DNA of 18,348 nt from JALUUH01 sp964636675 (lineage in GTDB: Bacteria > Pseudomonadota > Gammaproteobacteria > S012-40): contig CAZWUO010000058.1 of the NCBI GenBank assembly GCA_964636675.1, positions 1 through 18,348 on the forward strand, given 5' to 3'. The notes under the pieces are model-generated. The model did not search any database, was not told the origin of the DNA, and saw only the letters and a program-made list of their open reading frames with translations. Position 1 is the first letter of the stretch; each line of letters starts with the position of its first letter. A program made the translations under genes and the position numbers. Below, piece by piece: positions 6,413-13,937 of this stretch.

Positions 6413-7009
6413 GTGATAACGGGCTGGAAGTTTTGTTTGTTGTATTTAATTTGTTTTATTTTTGTGAGTACCGCACATGCGCATAAATTAAACATATTTG
6501 CGTTTGAAGAAGATGGCAAAATATTTGTTGAAGGATATTTTTCCAGTGGAATTAAGCCCAAAGGTGGCAAAATCGTTGTTCTAGACCATACCGGAAAGGT
6601 CTTGTTTCAAGGTGAAACAGATAAAGAGGGCGGATATATTTTTGCAAAGCCCAGCGCCAATGAGTACCGCATCGAGTTGGATGCGGGTCTGGGCCATAAA
6701 ACAGCACTCGGTATGAAAGCTGGCGAAATAGTTTCTCAGGAAGAAGATCAAGCTTCAGGCAATATAGCTCATGTTGCAAGTGACGCTAACAATGAGTCTG
6801 AGAAAAACTTTGGAAATAGTACTGCCGAAGTACCTAACGAACAACTTAAATCGATAATTAGACAAGCGGTTGCCGAAGCAACTAGGCCGTTAGCCAGAGA
6901 AATTTCTGAATTGAAAACTAAAACAAATTTCTCTGATATTGTGGGTGGTATTGGATTTATTCTTGGCATGTTGGGGATCTTTGCGTATTTAAAAGCAAGA
7001 AAGGGTTAA
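6413..7009 (+). CDS. nikL: Nickel ECF transporter accessory subunit NikL
   Basis: Extra subunit of Ni/Co energy-coupling-factor importers of the NikMLQO type, anchored in the inner membrane with its body outside. The 198-aa product has a signal peptide (1-23, ending STAHA), a beta-rich domain with HKLNIFAF, GKIFVEGYFSSG, GKVLFQGETDKEGGY and the conserved-looking LDAGLGHK (89-96), a charged linker, and a C-terminal helix (176-193, DIVGGIGFILGMLGIFAYLK) typical of NikL. Predicted cleavage after AHA would leave His as the mature N-terminal residue, a plausible metal ligand. The frame opens at GTG 6392, but I prefer GTG 6413, with AAGGAA at 6401-6406 about 6-7 nt upstream. It is 7 nt from nikM. 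Metal specificity (Ni versus Co) is inferred from the presence of NikL rather than CbiN. Confidence 0.82.
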   Translation: MITGWKFCLLYLICFIFVSTAHAHKLNIFAFEEDGKIFVEGYFSSGIKPKGGKIVVLDHTGKVLFQGETDKEGGYIFAKPSANEYRIELDAGLGHKTALGMKAGEIVSQEEDQASGNIAHVASDANNESEKNFGNSTAEVPNEQLKSIIRQAVAEATRPLAREISELKTKTNFSDIVGGIGFILGMLGIFAYLKARKG

Positions 7010-7016
7010 TAATACA

Positions 7017-7655
7017 ATGCATGTATCTGATGGTCTTCTTTCCGGCGTTGTCATTGCCTCGGGTTTTGTGGGTACCGCTATTCTTACGGCCGCGACCTTA
7101 AGGAAAATGGAATTAGAAGAAATTCCTAAAATTTCTGTTGCGACTTCAGTATTTTTTGTGGCATCTCTTATCCATATTCCGGTTGGGCCCAGTAGCGTTC
7201 ACTTGTTGTTAAACGGTTTAGTGGGAATCATCCTCGGTTGGCGGGCATTTCCAGCTATTTTATTGGGTATCATTTTACAAGCTATTTTATTCGGTCATGG
7301 CGGGGTTACCGTCATTGGGGTCAATAGCGTAATGCTGGGTGGGGGCGCTTTGATTGCTTTTGGTGTTTGGCAACTTCGACACAAATTTTCGTTCCCAAAA
7401 AATGAGGTTATTTTTGGTGGCTTAGCGGGTGCGAGTGCAACGATTGCTTCGGGTATTATTTTGTCTACGGCGCTAATTACAACGGGTGAAGAATTTACGA
7501 CAACTGCCGGTATTGTATTAGCGTATCATATACCAGTTATGGTGATTGAAGGTTTGGTAGCGGGGGCTTGTGTGGGCTTTCTTTTAAAAACCAAACCTGA
7601 AATCCTTTCCGGTTTTCGATACTCTTCGAATAAATCGCCGAATTCTAATGAATAA
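7017..7655 (+). CDS. nikM: Nickel/cobalt ECF transporter substrate-binding membrane subunit
   Basis: S-component that captures Ni(II) or Co(II) and releases it inward. The 212-aa protein starts MHVSDG; in this family the N-terminal amino group and His2 form part of the metal site, so the start is essentially fixed. LIHIPVGPSSVHLLLNGLVGIILG (51-74), with H53 and H62, is the family hallmark. GHGGVTVIGVNS and five or so further hydrophobic segments complete the fold. There is no strong ribosome site, though AAAGGG ends about 11 nt before the ATG, and the nikL stop is 7 nt away, so coupling is likely. Annotators may label it CbiM; NikM fits better given the nikL neighbour. Confidence 0.9.
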   Translation: MHVSDGLLSGVVIASGFVGTAILTAATLRKMELEEIPKISVATSVFFVASLIHIPVGPSSVHLLLNGLVGIILGWRAFPAILLGIILQAILFGHGGVTVIGVNSVMLGGGALIAFGVWQLRHKFSFPKNEVIFGGLAGASATIASGIILSTALITTGEEFTTTAGIVLAYHIPVMVIEGLVAGACVGFLLKTKPEILSGFRYSSNKSPNSNE

Positions 7656-7676
7656 CGATAAAATGGAATAATAGTT

Positions 7677-8465
7677 TTGGCATTAGATATTGATCGTTAT
7701 GCACATGTGGAATCTATATTAAACCATTGGGATCCGCGGCTGAAAATTCTTTCAATGGGCATTTTTATTTTTTGTGTTGCCTTATTGGAAAGTATTCCTG
7801 TTGCGATTTTAGGATTTATTTTTGCCTTCTTTTTTTTATATCTTTCTAAGCTACCACTGAGGTTTGTACGTGGTGGAATTGCGTTTGTTTTGATCTTTTT
7901 AGTGCCTCTCCTGCTTATTATGCCCTTATCTTATCCGGGGCAAGCTGCTTTTTATGTGATCGGAATTCCTTTTGCGTGGGAGGGCTTGCGCATTGCTTGT
8001 ATTATTATTATTAAAGCGGTATCCGTGGTAATTACCGCTTATTGTGTATTTGGTAGTAGTCGTTTTGATGTATCGATGATAGCGCTACAGCACTTAAAAG
8101 TACCTAAAATGTTGGTTCAGATGCTATTGTTTACCTATCGATATATTTTCGTATTTATCGCAGAAATGCGCAGAATGGATATCGCTATGCGTTCAAGAGG
8201 GTTTGTTAAAGGTTTTAATTTAACTACCTTGACGTTGATGGGAAATTTCGTAGGCACTTTATTAGTACGAAGTTTCGAGAGGACTGAACGTGTTTATAAG
8301 GCGATGCTTTCGAAAGGTTATAATGGTGATTATCCAACTTTAGTCGAGTTTAATGCGCTACCAAGAGACTTTTTAAAAGCGCTGATTGTTGTATTATTAA
8401 CTGTTTTGCTGGTATCCATCGACGTGTTTGGTTTTTTTCAACCGGCGGAACTCGCATGGCTTTAA
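7677..8465 (+). CDS. nikQ: ECF transporter T component (CbiQ/NikQ)
   Basis: Membrane coupling subunit linking the ATPase to NikM. The 262-aa product has about five or six hydrophobic helices. It carries the two cytoplasmic coupling motifs of EcfT proteins: MRSRGF (171-176), and a second, MLSKGY (210-215), that has Lys where Arg is usual. The start is TTG at 7677 with TGGAA at 7664-7668, and the protein's opening LDIDRYAH...LNHWDPRLKI matches how CbiQ proteins normally begin, which supports the rare start codon. It is 21 nt after nikM and 37 nt before nikO. Confidence 0.9.
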   Translation: MALDIDRYAHVESILNHWDPRLKILSMGIFIFCVALLESIPVAILGFIFAFFFLYLSKLPLRFVRGGIAFVLIFLVPLLLIMPLSYPGQAAFYVIGIPFAWEGLRIACIIIIKAVSVVITAYCVFGSSRFDVSMIALQHLKVPKMLVQMLLFTYRYIFVFIAEMRRMDIAMRSRGFVKGFNLTTLTLMGNFVGTLLVRSFERTERVYKAMLSKGYNGDYPTLVEFNALPRDFLKALIVVLLTVLLVSIDVFGFFQPAELAWL

Positions 8466-8502
8466 ATGGCAAAAAAGTAGTTGCGCACAAGAGTAGATAA
8501 CG

Positions 8503-9507
8503 ATGAATGAGATTACGATTAGTGTCGAAGATGTGGATTTTACCTATCCGGATGGACATCACGTATTAAAAAATGTGAATTGCACCATTAAAAGAGGGGA
8601 AAAGGTCGCTCTCATTGGGCCAAACGGAGCAGGAAAATCAACATTCATGAGTTTGCTCAATGGCGTCAGTACGCCTACCAAGGGCAAAATTGCGATATCA
8701 GGCCTGGAAGTTAGCAAAGAAAATTTTGTGAAAATTAGGCGTAAAGTAGGGATTGTATTTCAAGATCCCGATGATCAGTTATTTTGCCCCACGGTATTTG
8801 ATGATGTTGCTTTTGGTCCTTTGAATTTGGGTTTGCCGAAGGAAGAGATTCGACAACGTGTTCAAGAGGCATTAGAAACTGTTGGGCTTGAGGGCTTTGA
8901 TGAAAGATCTTCTTTCCATTTATCTTTTGGTGAACGCAAAAGATTAGCACTGGCTACCGTATTATCTTATCAGCCAGATGTACTCGTTTTTGATGAACCT
9001 TCGACTAATATGGATCCATTAAATAGAAGAAAACTCATCAATTGGTTACAACATTCTGATCGTACGATGTTGTTATGTACGCATGATTTAGACATTGCTT
9101 TAGACGTATGTGACCGCTGTTTGGTTTTATCTGATGGACATTTTGTGGCTGATGGAAAAGCGGCAACGATACTTAATGACAAGGCTTTGTTAGAGAAAAA
9201 TAATCTCGAATTACCACTAGCCTTAATGACTCATGAGTTATTACTTGATAAATTGCGTACTGGAAAAATGAGTACGCAAGAAAAACAAATTATCGAAAAG
9301 TTTTTGCATGCCCACCGACATACTCATGGGCCAAGCGGCAAGGAACATATTCATATTCATTTTCACGGGCATGAGCACGAACATTTACACGATGAGTTAG
9401 TACCCGATGATCACATGCACACGGATACAGACACCGCTATAATATGGGATGATGATGGACATCACCATCACTCCTCCGCACATCACAGTCACAAAGATAA
9501 AAAGTAA
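8503..9507 (+). CDS. nikO: ECF transporter ATPase with His-rich C-terminal tail
   Basis: ABC ATPase that powers the nickel importer. Visible motifs: Walker A GPNGAGKST (39-47), Q-loop VFQDPDDQLF (Q87), signature LSFGERKR (140-147), Walker B LVFDEP (161-166), D-loop STNMDP, and H-loop His194. The LS(F/Y)G(E/Q) form of the signature is normal for CbiO/NikO. The core ends near residue 265. The last 66 residues hold 21 His in HxH, HHHH and HHSH patterns mixed with Asp and Glu, ending in KDKK. Such tails in nickel proteins (UreE, HypB) store or buffer metal; the same role here is inferred. The ribosome site is weak, consistent with translation in an operon. It is convergent with the peroxidase gene. 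Confidence 0.92.
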   Translation: MNEITISVEDVDFTYPDGHHVLKNVNCTIKRGEKVALIGPNGAGKSTFMSLLNGVSTPTKGKIAISGLEVSKENFVKIRRKVGIVFQDPDDQLFCPTVFDDVAFGPLNLGLPKEEIRQRVQEALETVGLEGFDERSSFHLSFGERKRLALATVLSYQPDVLVFDEPSTNMDPLNRRKLINWLQHSDRTMLLCTHDLDIALDVCDRCLVLSDGHFVADGKAATILNDKALLEKNNLELPLALMTHELLLDKLRTGKMSTQEKQIIEKFLHAHRHTHGPSGKEHIHIHFHGHEHEHLHDELVPDDHMHTDTDTAIIWDDDGHHHHSSAHHSHKDKK

Positions 9508-9532
9508 CTAACTGCTACAAACAGTCCTCTAT

Positions 9533-10585
9533 TCATTCATTGCTAAGCGTTATACCGAGGGTGTCGGGTAACTGTGGCAGTGTTATTTCTGGGAACTCCC
9601 CGGTTAGGGATTGCAAAAAACTAACGAGGTGATCTACTTGCTCATCGGTTAATTTTTGCTTTAGCTGCACAAAAGCCATTATGCGTACCGCTTCTTTAAG
9701 TGTTGAGACTGAACCGTTGTGAAAATAAGGTGCTGTTAGCGCAATGTTTCTGAGTGGGGCAACACGAAACATGTGTTTATGTCCTGGATCAAAGGTCAAA
9801 TGAAATAAACCGAGGTCATCCGCAAGTTTATAAATTTTTTCGTAGTGGCTCCCAAGGTGATTTGGGAACAACTCATAAAATCCATCACCCATTTTTAGGG
9901 CTGGGCCAGGAGCAGGCCCCGCAAAATTAACTCCAAAGTGGCAAGACAGACATTCAATTTCGCGAAAAAGTTCTAAGCCCTTCCGCTCAGAAGGGCCTAA
10001 TGCTTTTTTGTCGCCTTTAATAAATCGGTCAAACGGGCTGTTGGGGGTGTTCAGCGTGCGCTCAAAACTCGCAATTGCTTTGCTGATATTTTTGAGTGAC
10101 ACAGAATTTCGTTCTTTAAACACCTTGGCGAACGTTTTTCTATATCCCGGTATGGCCTTGATGCGCTGCTCAATGAGACGAGGGGATTGCATATTCATAA
10201 CCCGTGGGTCTAATAGGTGTTCTTCTGCTTGCGCTTCCAAACTGCTTGAGCGTGAATCCCAATAGTTAACAGATAAATGACCAACATTCCATAGCGTGGG
10301 TGCAGAGCGTTTTAGTTTTCCATTGGATAATATGCTTGCTTTACCATCGTCATCTCCGCCAGCACTGAGATTGTGGCAGCTATTACACGATAGATTGCCA
10401 TTGAATGAGAGTCTCGGATCAAAAAAGAGTTGTTTACCTAACGCAATCTTTGCATCTGTCGTGGGATTGGATTTCGGGGTAATTGGGGTTAGCGGCAGGG
10501 CTTGCAGAATATCAAAGCTAAAGACTGTATTTGAGTAAAACAATAGCAGTAGCGTAAAAACCAAGATGCTTTTGGGTAACTTCAT
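9533..10585 (-). CDS. Diheme cytochrome c peroxidase (CcpA/MauG superfamily)
   Basis: Periplasmic peroxidase that reduces H2O2 with electrons from small cytochromes. The 350-aa product has a signal peptide (MKLPKSILVFTLLLLFYSNTV...), a first heme site CNSCH (67-71), YWDSRS, a second heme site CLSCH (212-216) and the C-terminal block MFRVAPLRNIALTAPYFHNGS, where M272 is in the place of the high-potential heme's Met ligand. FDPRLS and DLLDP-like segments also fit bacterial cytochrome c peroxidases rather than true MauG. The open frame extends to a TTG at 10699, but those 38 residues would sit before the signal peptide, so I chose ATG 10585 (GGAA about 10 nt upstream). The 252-nt gap to motA is a divergent promoter region. 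Confidence 0.88.
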   Translation of the reverse strand: MKLPKSILVFTLLLLFYSNTVFSFDILQALPLTPITPKSNPTTDAKIALGKQLFFDPRLSFNGNLSCNSCHNLSAGGDDDGKASILSNGKLKRSAPTLWNVGHLSVNYWDSRSSSLEAQAEEHLLDPRVMNMQSPRLIEQRIKAIPGYRKTFAKVFKERNSVSLKNISKAIASFERTLNTPNSPFDRFIKGDKKALGPSERKGLELFREIECLSCHFGVNFAGPAPGPALKMGDGFYELFPNHLGSHYEKIYKLADDLGLFHLTFDPGHKHMFRVAPLRNIALTAPYFHNGSVSTLKEAVRIMAFVQLKQKLTDEQVDHLVSFLQSLTGEFPEITLPQLPDTLGITLSNE

Positions 10586-10758
10586 TGCTTGATATTTCCA
10601 ATTATTTGATTTGTTGTTTATAAACGCTTGAATCGAGTCATTCAGGGCGAGTGTATTGTATTGTGGAATTTGCTCATTGTCATTACTCAGTTGATTCAAC
10701 TCGTATTATTAACAAGAAAATTAACCTACAAAAATCAAATCTTTATCTGTATATGCGT

Positions 10759-10784
10759 TAAGAAACCTTAATTCCTGTCGATAC
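10759..10784 (+). promoter_or_regulatory. Candidate flagellar sigma-28 promoter for motAB
   Basis: TAAGAAAC (10759-10766) and GTCGATAC (10777-10784) resemble the FliA consensus TAAA-N15-GCCGATAA, with N14 between TAAG and the -10-like box. The match is 6 of 8 at the -10 and 3 of 4 at TAAA. It lies 53 nt upstream of the motA ATG, a sensible place for a class 3 flagellar promoter. Similarity only. Confidence 0.4.
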
Positions 10785-10837
10785 TTCTGTATGCACTCCG
10801 CGGGATGATAAGTAAGTAATAAGGGAATGATTAAATA

Positions 10838-11692
10838 ATGAACATGATTATTGGTGTATTGGTAGTGATGTTTTCAGTATTTGGCGGTTTTGTGTGGTCG
10901 GGTGGGCAGCTTATGGCCTTGGTGCATCCTCCAGAACTCCTCATTATTGGCGGTGGTGCATTTGGCGCGCTGTTGATTGCAAATACGCCGCAGGTGATAA
11001 AACGGGTATTCACCGGTATTCCCGGACTCATGCGCCCATCAAAATATAATAAACAAGCCTATCTCGATTTATTAGCCTTGCTTTTTGAGCTATTCATGAA
11101 GGCGCGCAAAGAAGGTTTGATGTCGTTAGAAGCGCATATCGAAGAACCGGATAAGAGTCCTATTTTTACCAAATATCCCGCTATTTTATCGGATCACCAC
11201 GCCATGGATTTTATTACCGATTATCTGCGCATGATGGTTACTGGAGCAGCAAATGCCTTTGAAATGGAAAACCTGATGGATTTGGAGTTGGAAACACATC
11301 ACACCGAGGGGGCGGTACCTTCTAGTTCCTTGCAAACCATGGCAGATGGCCTGCCTGGTTTCGGAATTGTTGCAGCGGTTATGGGCGTGGTTATCACTAT
11401 GTCATTTATTTCTGAAGGACCCGATGTTATCGGGGCAAAAGTAGCGGCAGCATTGGTAGGTACTTTCCTTGGAATTCTTTTAAGTTATGGGTTTGCTGGG
11501 CCAATGGCGGCGGCCTTGGGTACACGAGCTGTTGAGGAATCAAAATTTGTTGAAGTAATCAAAGTGTCACTACTCGCTTCGTTAAATGGTTATAGTCCAC
11601 AGGTAGCCATTGAATTTGGTAGAAAAGTTATTTTTTCAATTGATCGCCCTGGTTTTTTTGAACTAGAGGATTACGTCAAACGTAAATCCTAG
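10838..11692 (+). CDS. motA: Flagellar motor stator protein MotA
   Basis: Inner-membrane stator subunit forming the proton channel with MotB. The 284-aa protein aligns almost column for column with E. coli MotA: Arg90 and Glu98 of the cytoplasmic loop (KARKEGLMSLE) fall at the same numbers, as do Pro173 (DGLPGFGIVAAVMGVV) and Pro222 (FAGPMAAALG). DFITDYLRMMVTG and SLNGYSPQVAIEFGRKVIFS are also typical. The ATG at 10838 has AGGGA 11 nt upstream, rather far. It is followed after 20 nt by motB. The sequence resembles proton-type MotA more than the sodium-type PomA. Confidence 0.95.
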   Translation: MNMIIGVLVVMFSVFGGFVWSGGQLMALVHPPELLIIGGGAFGALLIANTPQVIKRVFTGIPGLMRPSKYNKQAYLDLLALLFELFMKARKEGLMSLEAHIEEPDKSPIFTKYPAILSDHHAMDFITDYLRMMVTGAANAFEMENLMDLELETHHTEGAVPSSSLQTMADGLPGFGIVAAVMGVVITMSFISEGPDVIGAKVAAALVGTFLGILLSYGFAGPMAAALGTRAVEESKFVEVIKVSLLASLNGYSPQVAIEFGRKVIFSIDRPGFFELEDYVKRKS

Positions 11693-11712
11693 TACATCAG
11701 TAAGGAAGCTTA

Positions 11713-12675
11713 ATGGCGGAAAACGCACAACCCATTATTATTAAGAAGATTAAGAAGGGCGGTCATGGTGGACACCATGGGGGTTCTTGGAAAGTTGCCT
11801 ATGCAGATTTTGTGACGGCGATGATGGCATTTTTTCTTTTGCTTTGGTTGCTCAATGTATCTGAACCTGAACAGATAAAAGGAATTGCAGGTTATTTTCA
11901 AAGTCCATCCCCGATTAATGCAGCGGGAGGGGCGAGCACGAGTATGATTTCTTTGGGAAAAAATAAAGACGAATCTCGCGGTAACGGCGATCAGGCCCGG
12001 GAAAGTAACGAGCAAGACAGTTTTTCGCCAGAGTATACAGAAGCCTTTTTAGAATTTGAACTTCGCCAGCTCCAAGCACTAAAAGATGAGTTGGAATATG
12101 CCATTGACACAATTCCAGCGTTAACTTCGTTTAAAGATCAGCTCATCTTAGAGATTACTGACGAAGGTCTGCGTATCCAAATAGTTGACAAAGACAAACG
12201 TCCGATGTTTGATGTTGGAAGTGCCGTTATGAAATCATATGCAAAGAAAATACTAAAAGAAATTGCACCGCTATTGAATAGTGTACCCAATAAAATTAGT
12301 CTTTCAGGGCACACTGATGCAACGCGTTATTTGACCCAGCGTGGTTACAGTAATTGGGAATTGTCTTCGGATCGTGCAAACGCTTCAAGGCGCGAACTTG
12401 TTACTGCCGGTATATCCTCCGAAAAAATAAGCCGGGTGGTTGGTTTAGCATCGAAGGTGCCATTTGATGTGGATAAGCCGTTTGCGCCTATTAATCGAAG
12501 AATAGCGATTATTGTACTCAACAAAAAGACAGAAGATGCGATTATGAAAATAGAAGGTGTTGACAGAAACGACATTATTAATCCAAGCGTTGTGAAAAAG
12601 GAGCAACTAGGGAACGCCATAAGAAGCGGAACAGTGCGTCGCTCAGGCGCGGTGATTCGTTTTGAAGGACAGTGA
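11713..12675 (+). CDS. motB: Flagellar motor stator protein MotB
   Basis: Partner of MotA that anchors the stator to peptidoglycan. The 320-aa product has a short basic, Gly/His-rich N-terminus (KKIKKGGHGGHHGGSWK), a single helix with the proton-carrying Asp32 in YADFVTAMMAFFLLLWLL, a Ser/Asn-rich linker, and an OmpA-like domain (about 190-275) with LSGHTDATRY, WELSSDRANASRREL and INRRIAI. AAGGAAG (11702-11708), 4 nt before the ATG, is a strong ribosome site. The stop is only 6 nt from the convergent folE2 stop, with no clear terminator between them. Confidence 0.95.
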   Translation: MAENAQPIIIKKIKKGGHGGHHGGSWKVAYADFVTAMMAFFLLLWLLNVSEPEQIKGIAGYFQSPSPINAAGGASTSMISLGKNKDESRGNGDQARESNEQDSFSPEYTEAFLEFELRQLQALKDELEYAIDTIPALTSFKDQLILEITDEGLRIQIVDKDKRPMFDVGSAVMKSYAKKILKEIAPLLNSVPNKISLSGHTDATRYLTQRGYSNWELSSDRANASRRELVTAGISSEKISRVVGLASKVPFDVDKPFAPINRRIAIIVLNKKTEDAIMKIEGVDRNDIINPSVVKKEQLGNAIRSGTVRRSGAVIRFEGQ

Positions 12676-12681
12676 TAATTA

Positions 12682-13467
12682 TTATTTTACTTTTTCAATA
12701 AATGCATAGGCAGAATGGTTATGTATCGATTCAAAATTCTCAGACTCAATGGTATAGGCGGTAATGCGTTTGTCGCTATTCAATTGAGCAGCGATATCTC
12801 TTACCATATCTTCAACAAATTTTGGATTGTCGTAGGCTTTTTCGGTAACAAATTTTTCATCCGGTCTCTTGAGCAAACCAAATAATTCACATGAAGCTTG
12901 TTCCTCAACGATATCAATTAAGTCTTCTATCCAAACAAAATCATTGGTTTTTACGGTTACGGTCACTGCTGAACGTTGGTTATGCGCACCATATTCGGAT
13001 ATTTTTTTCGAGCACGGACAAAGACTGGTCACGGGTACGATGACTTTGATAGTCAGTTCTGGTTGGTTATTTTTAATTTCACCGATAAACATTACTTCAT
13101 AATCAAGCAGGCTCATCACTTTTGAAATAGGTGCTGATTTATTGACAAAATAAGGAAAAGCCATTTCAATATGCCCAGATTCCGCCTCTAGTCTTTTGAG
13201 CATTTCGATCAGCATTTCTTTAAATGACTTGACGGTAATCTCGCGTTCATGTTGATTTAATATCTCCACAAAACGGGACATATGCGTGCCCTTAAAATCA
13301 TGTGGTAGATTGACATACATATTGAACTTAGCAATGGTGTGTTGCTCTCCACCCGTACGATCTTTGACACGAACAGGATGGCGGATATCTTTTATACCTA
13401 CTTTGTCGATAGGTATTTGTCGTGTATCAGAGCTATTCTGTACATCTGCAATATTGGAATTTGACAT
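12682..13467 (-). CDS. folE2: GTP cyclohydrolase FolE2 (type IB)
   Basis: Converts GTP to 7,8-dihydroneopterin triphosphate, the entry step for folate and for queuosine-type deazapurines; cytoplasmic. The 261-aa product contains VKDRTGGEQHTIAKFNMYV, FKGTHMSRFVEIL, VPVTSLCPCSKKISEYGAHNQRS and FELFGLL-type blocks (CELFGLLKRPDE) specific to the IB family. C150, H162 and E204 have the same spacing as the family's metal site (as I recall it from N. gonorrhoeae: C147, H159, E201). Type IB enzymes are not strictly zinc-dependent. It follows queD by 9 nt, and QueD uses its product. GAGGA overlapping the queD end may serve as a distant ribosome site. Confidence 0.95.
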   Translation of the reverse strand: MSNSNIADVQNSSDTRQIPIDKVGIKDIRHPVRVKDRTGGEQHTIAKFNMYVNLPHDFKGTHMSRFVEILNQHEREITVKSFKEMLIEMLKRLEAESGHIEMAFPYFVNKSAPISKVMSLLDYEVMFIGEIKNNQPELTIKVIVPVTSLCPCSKKISEYGAHNQRSAVTVTVKTNDFVWIEDLIDIVEEQASCELFGLLKRPDEKFVTEKAYDNPKFVEDMVRDIAAQLNSDKRITAYTIESENFESIHNHSAYAFIEKVK

Positions 13468-13476
13468 AATAATAAG

Positions 13477-13857
13477 TTAGTCCTCAGTATACCGCACACA
13501 AGCGCGGTCGGTTTCCCAAACCGTTATTGCGCTAAGTTTAACCTCATCTGAATTCATTTTTTTTTGCACTTCGGTAAAAATATATTCGGCTATATTTTCT
13601 GCCGTCGGATTGATTTTTGTGAACGGCGGTATCTCGTTGAGGTGATAATGATCTAGCTTGTCCAATACTTGATGGGTTATTGCTTTCATTTTTTTAAAAT
13701 CGATACCGATGCCACGGTTATCCAAATGATAGGCCACCGCTTCCACTTCTACTTTCCAGTTATGGCCATGTAGGCGCTGACATTCGCCAGCGTAATCGCG
13801 TAGTGAATGAGATGCGGCAAAGTCAGTTAAAATTTTGAGTGAATAGCGTTTAGGCAT
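13477..13857 (-). CDS. queD: 6-carboxy-5,6,7,8-tetrahydropterin synthase
   Basis: Converts dihydroneopterin triphosphate to 6-carboxytetrahydropterin, first dedicated step toward preQ0 and queuosine in tRNA. At 126 aa it has the normal QueD size. Zinc ligands are visible as H17 (FAASHSL) and H30/H32 (LHGHN), and the catalytic Cys26 lies in ECQRLHGH with the C-x3-H spacing of QueD. PTAENIAEYIF and AITVWETDRACVRY are the other family blocks. It sits between dxs and folE2, 80 nt after dxs, and is probably read from the same transcript as folE2. The rest of the queuosine pathway is not in the window. Confidence 0.93.
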   Translation of the reverse strand: MPKRYSLKILTDFAASHSLRDYAGECQRLHGHNWKVEVEAVAYHLDNRGIGIDFKKMKAITHQVLDKLDHYHLNEIPPFTKINPTAENIAEYIFTEVQKKMNSDEVKLSAITVWETDRACVRYTED

Positions 13858-13937
13858 AAATAATATTCTAAGTTTGAGCGAGAACTCACCTCGTTGATAA
13901 AGGTGTTATGGTCTTTTTGAAGTATCCAAGTATTTTA

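Noticed and set aside
8920..8943. Defective ABC signature (LSFGE instead of LSGGE) in nikO
   Set aside because: Phe or Tyr at this position is common in CbiO/NikO ATPases, and Walker A, Walker B and H-loop residues are intact.
9508..9532. Terminator between convergent nikO and the peroxidase gene
   Set aside because: Only a 4-bp ACTG/CAGT pairing and no T run; not enough to call.
10586..10699. N-terminal extension of the cytochrome c peroxidase from a TTG
   Set aside because: It would place 38 hydrophilic residues before an evident signal peptide; ATG 10585 gives a normal secreted protein.
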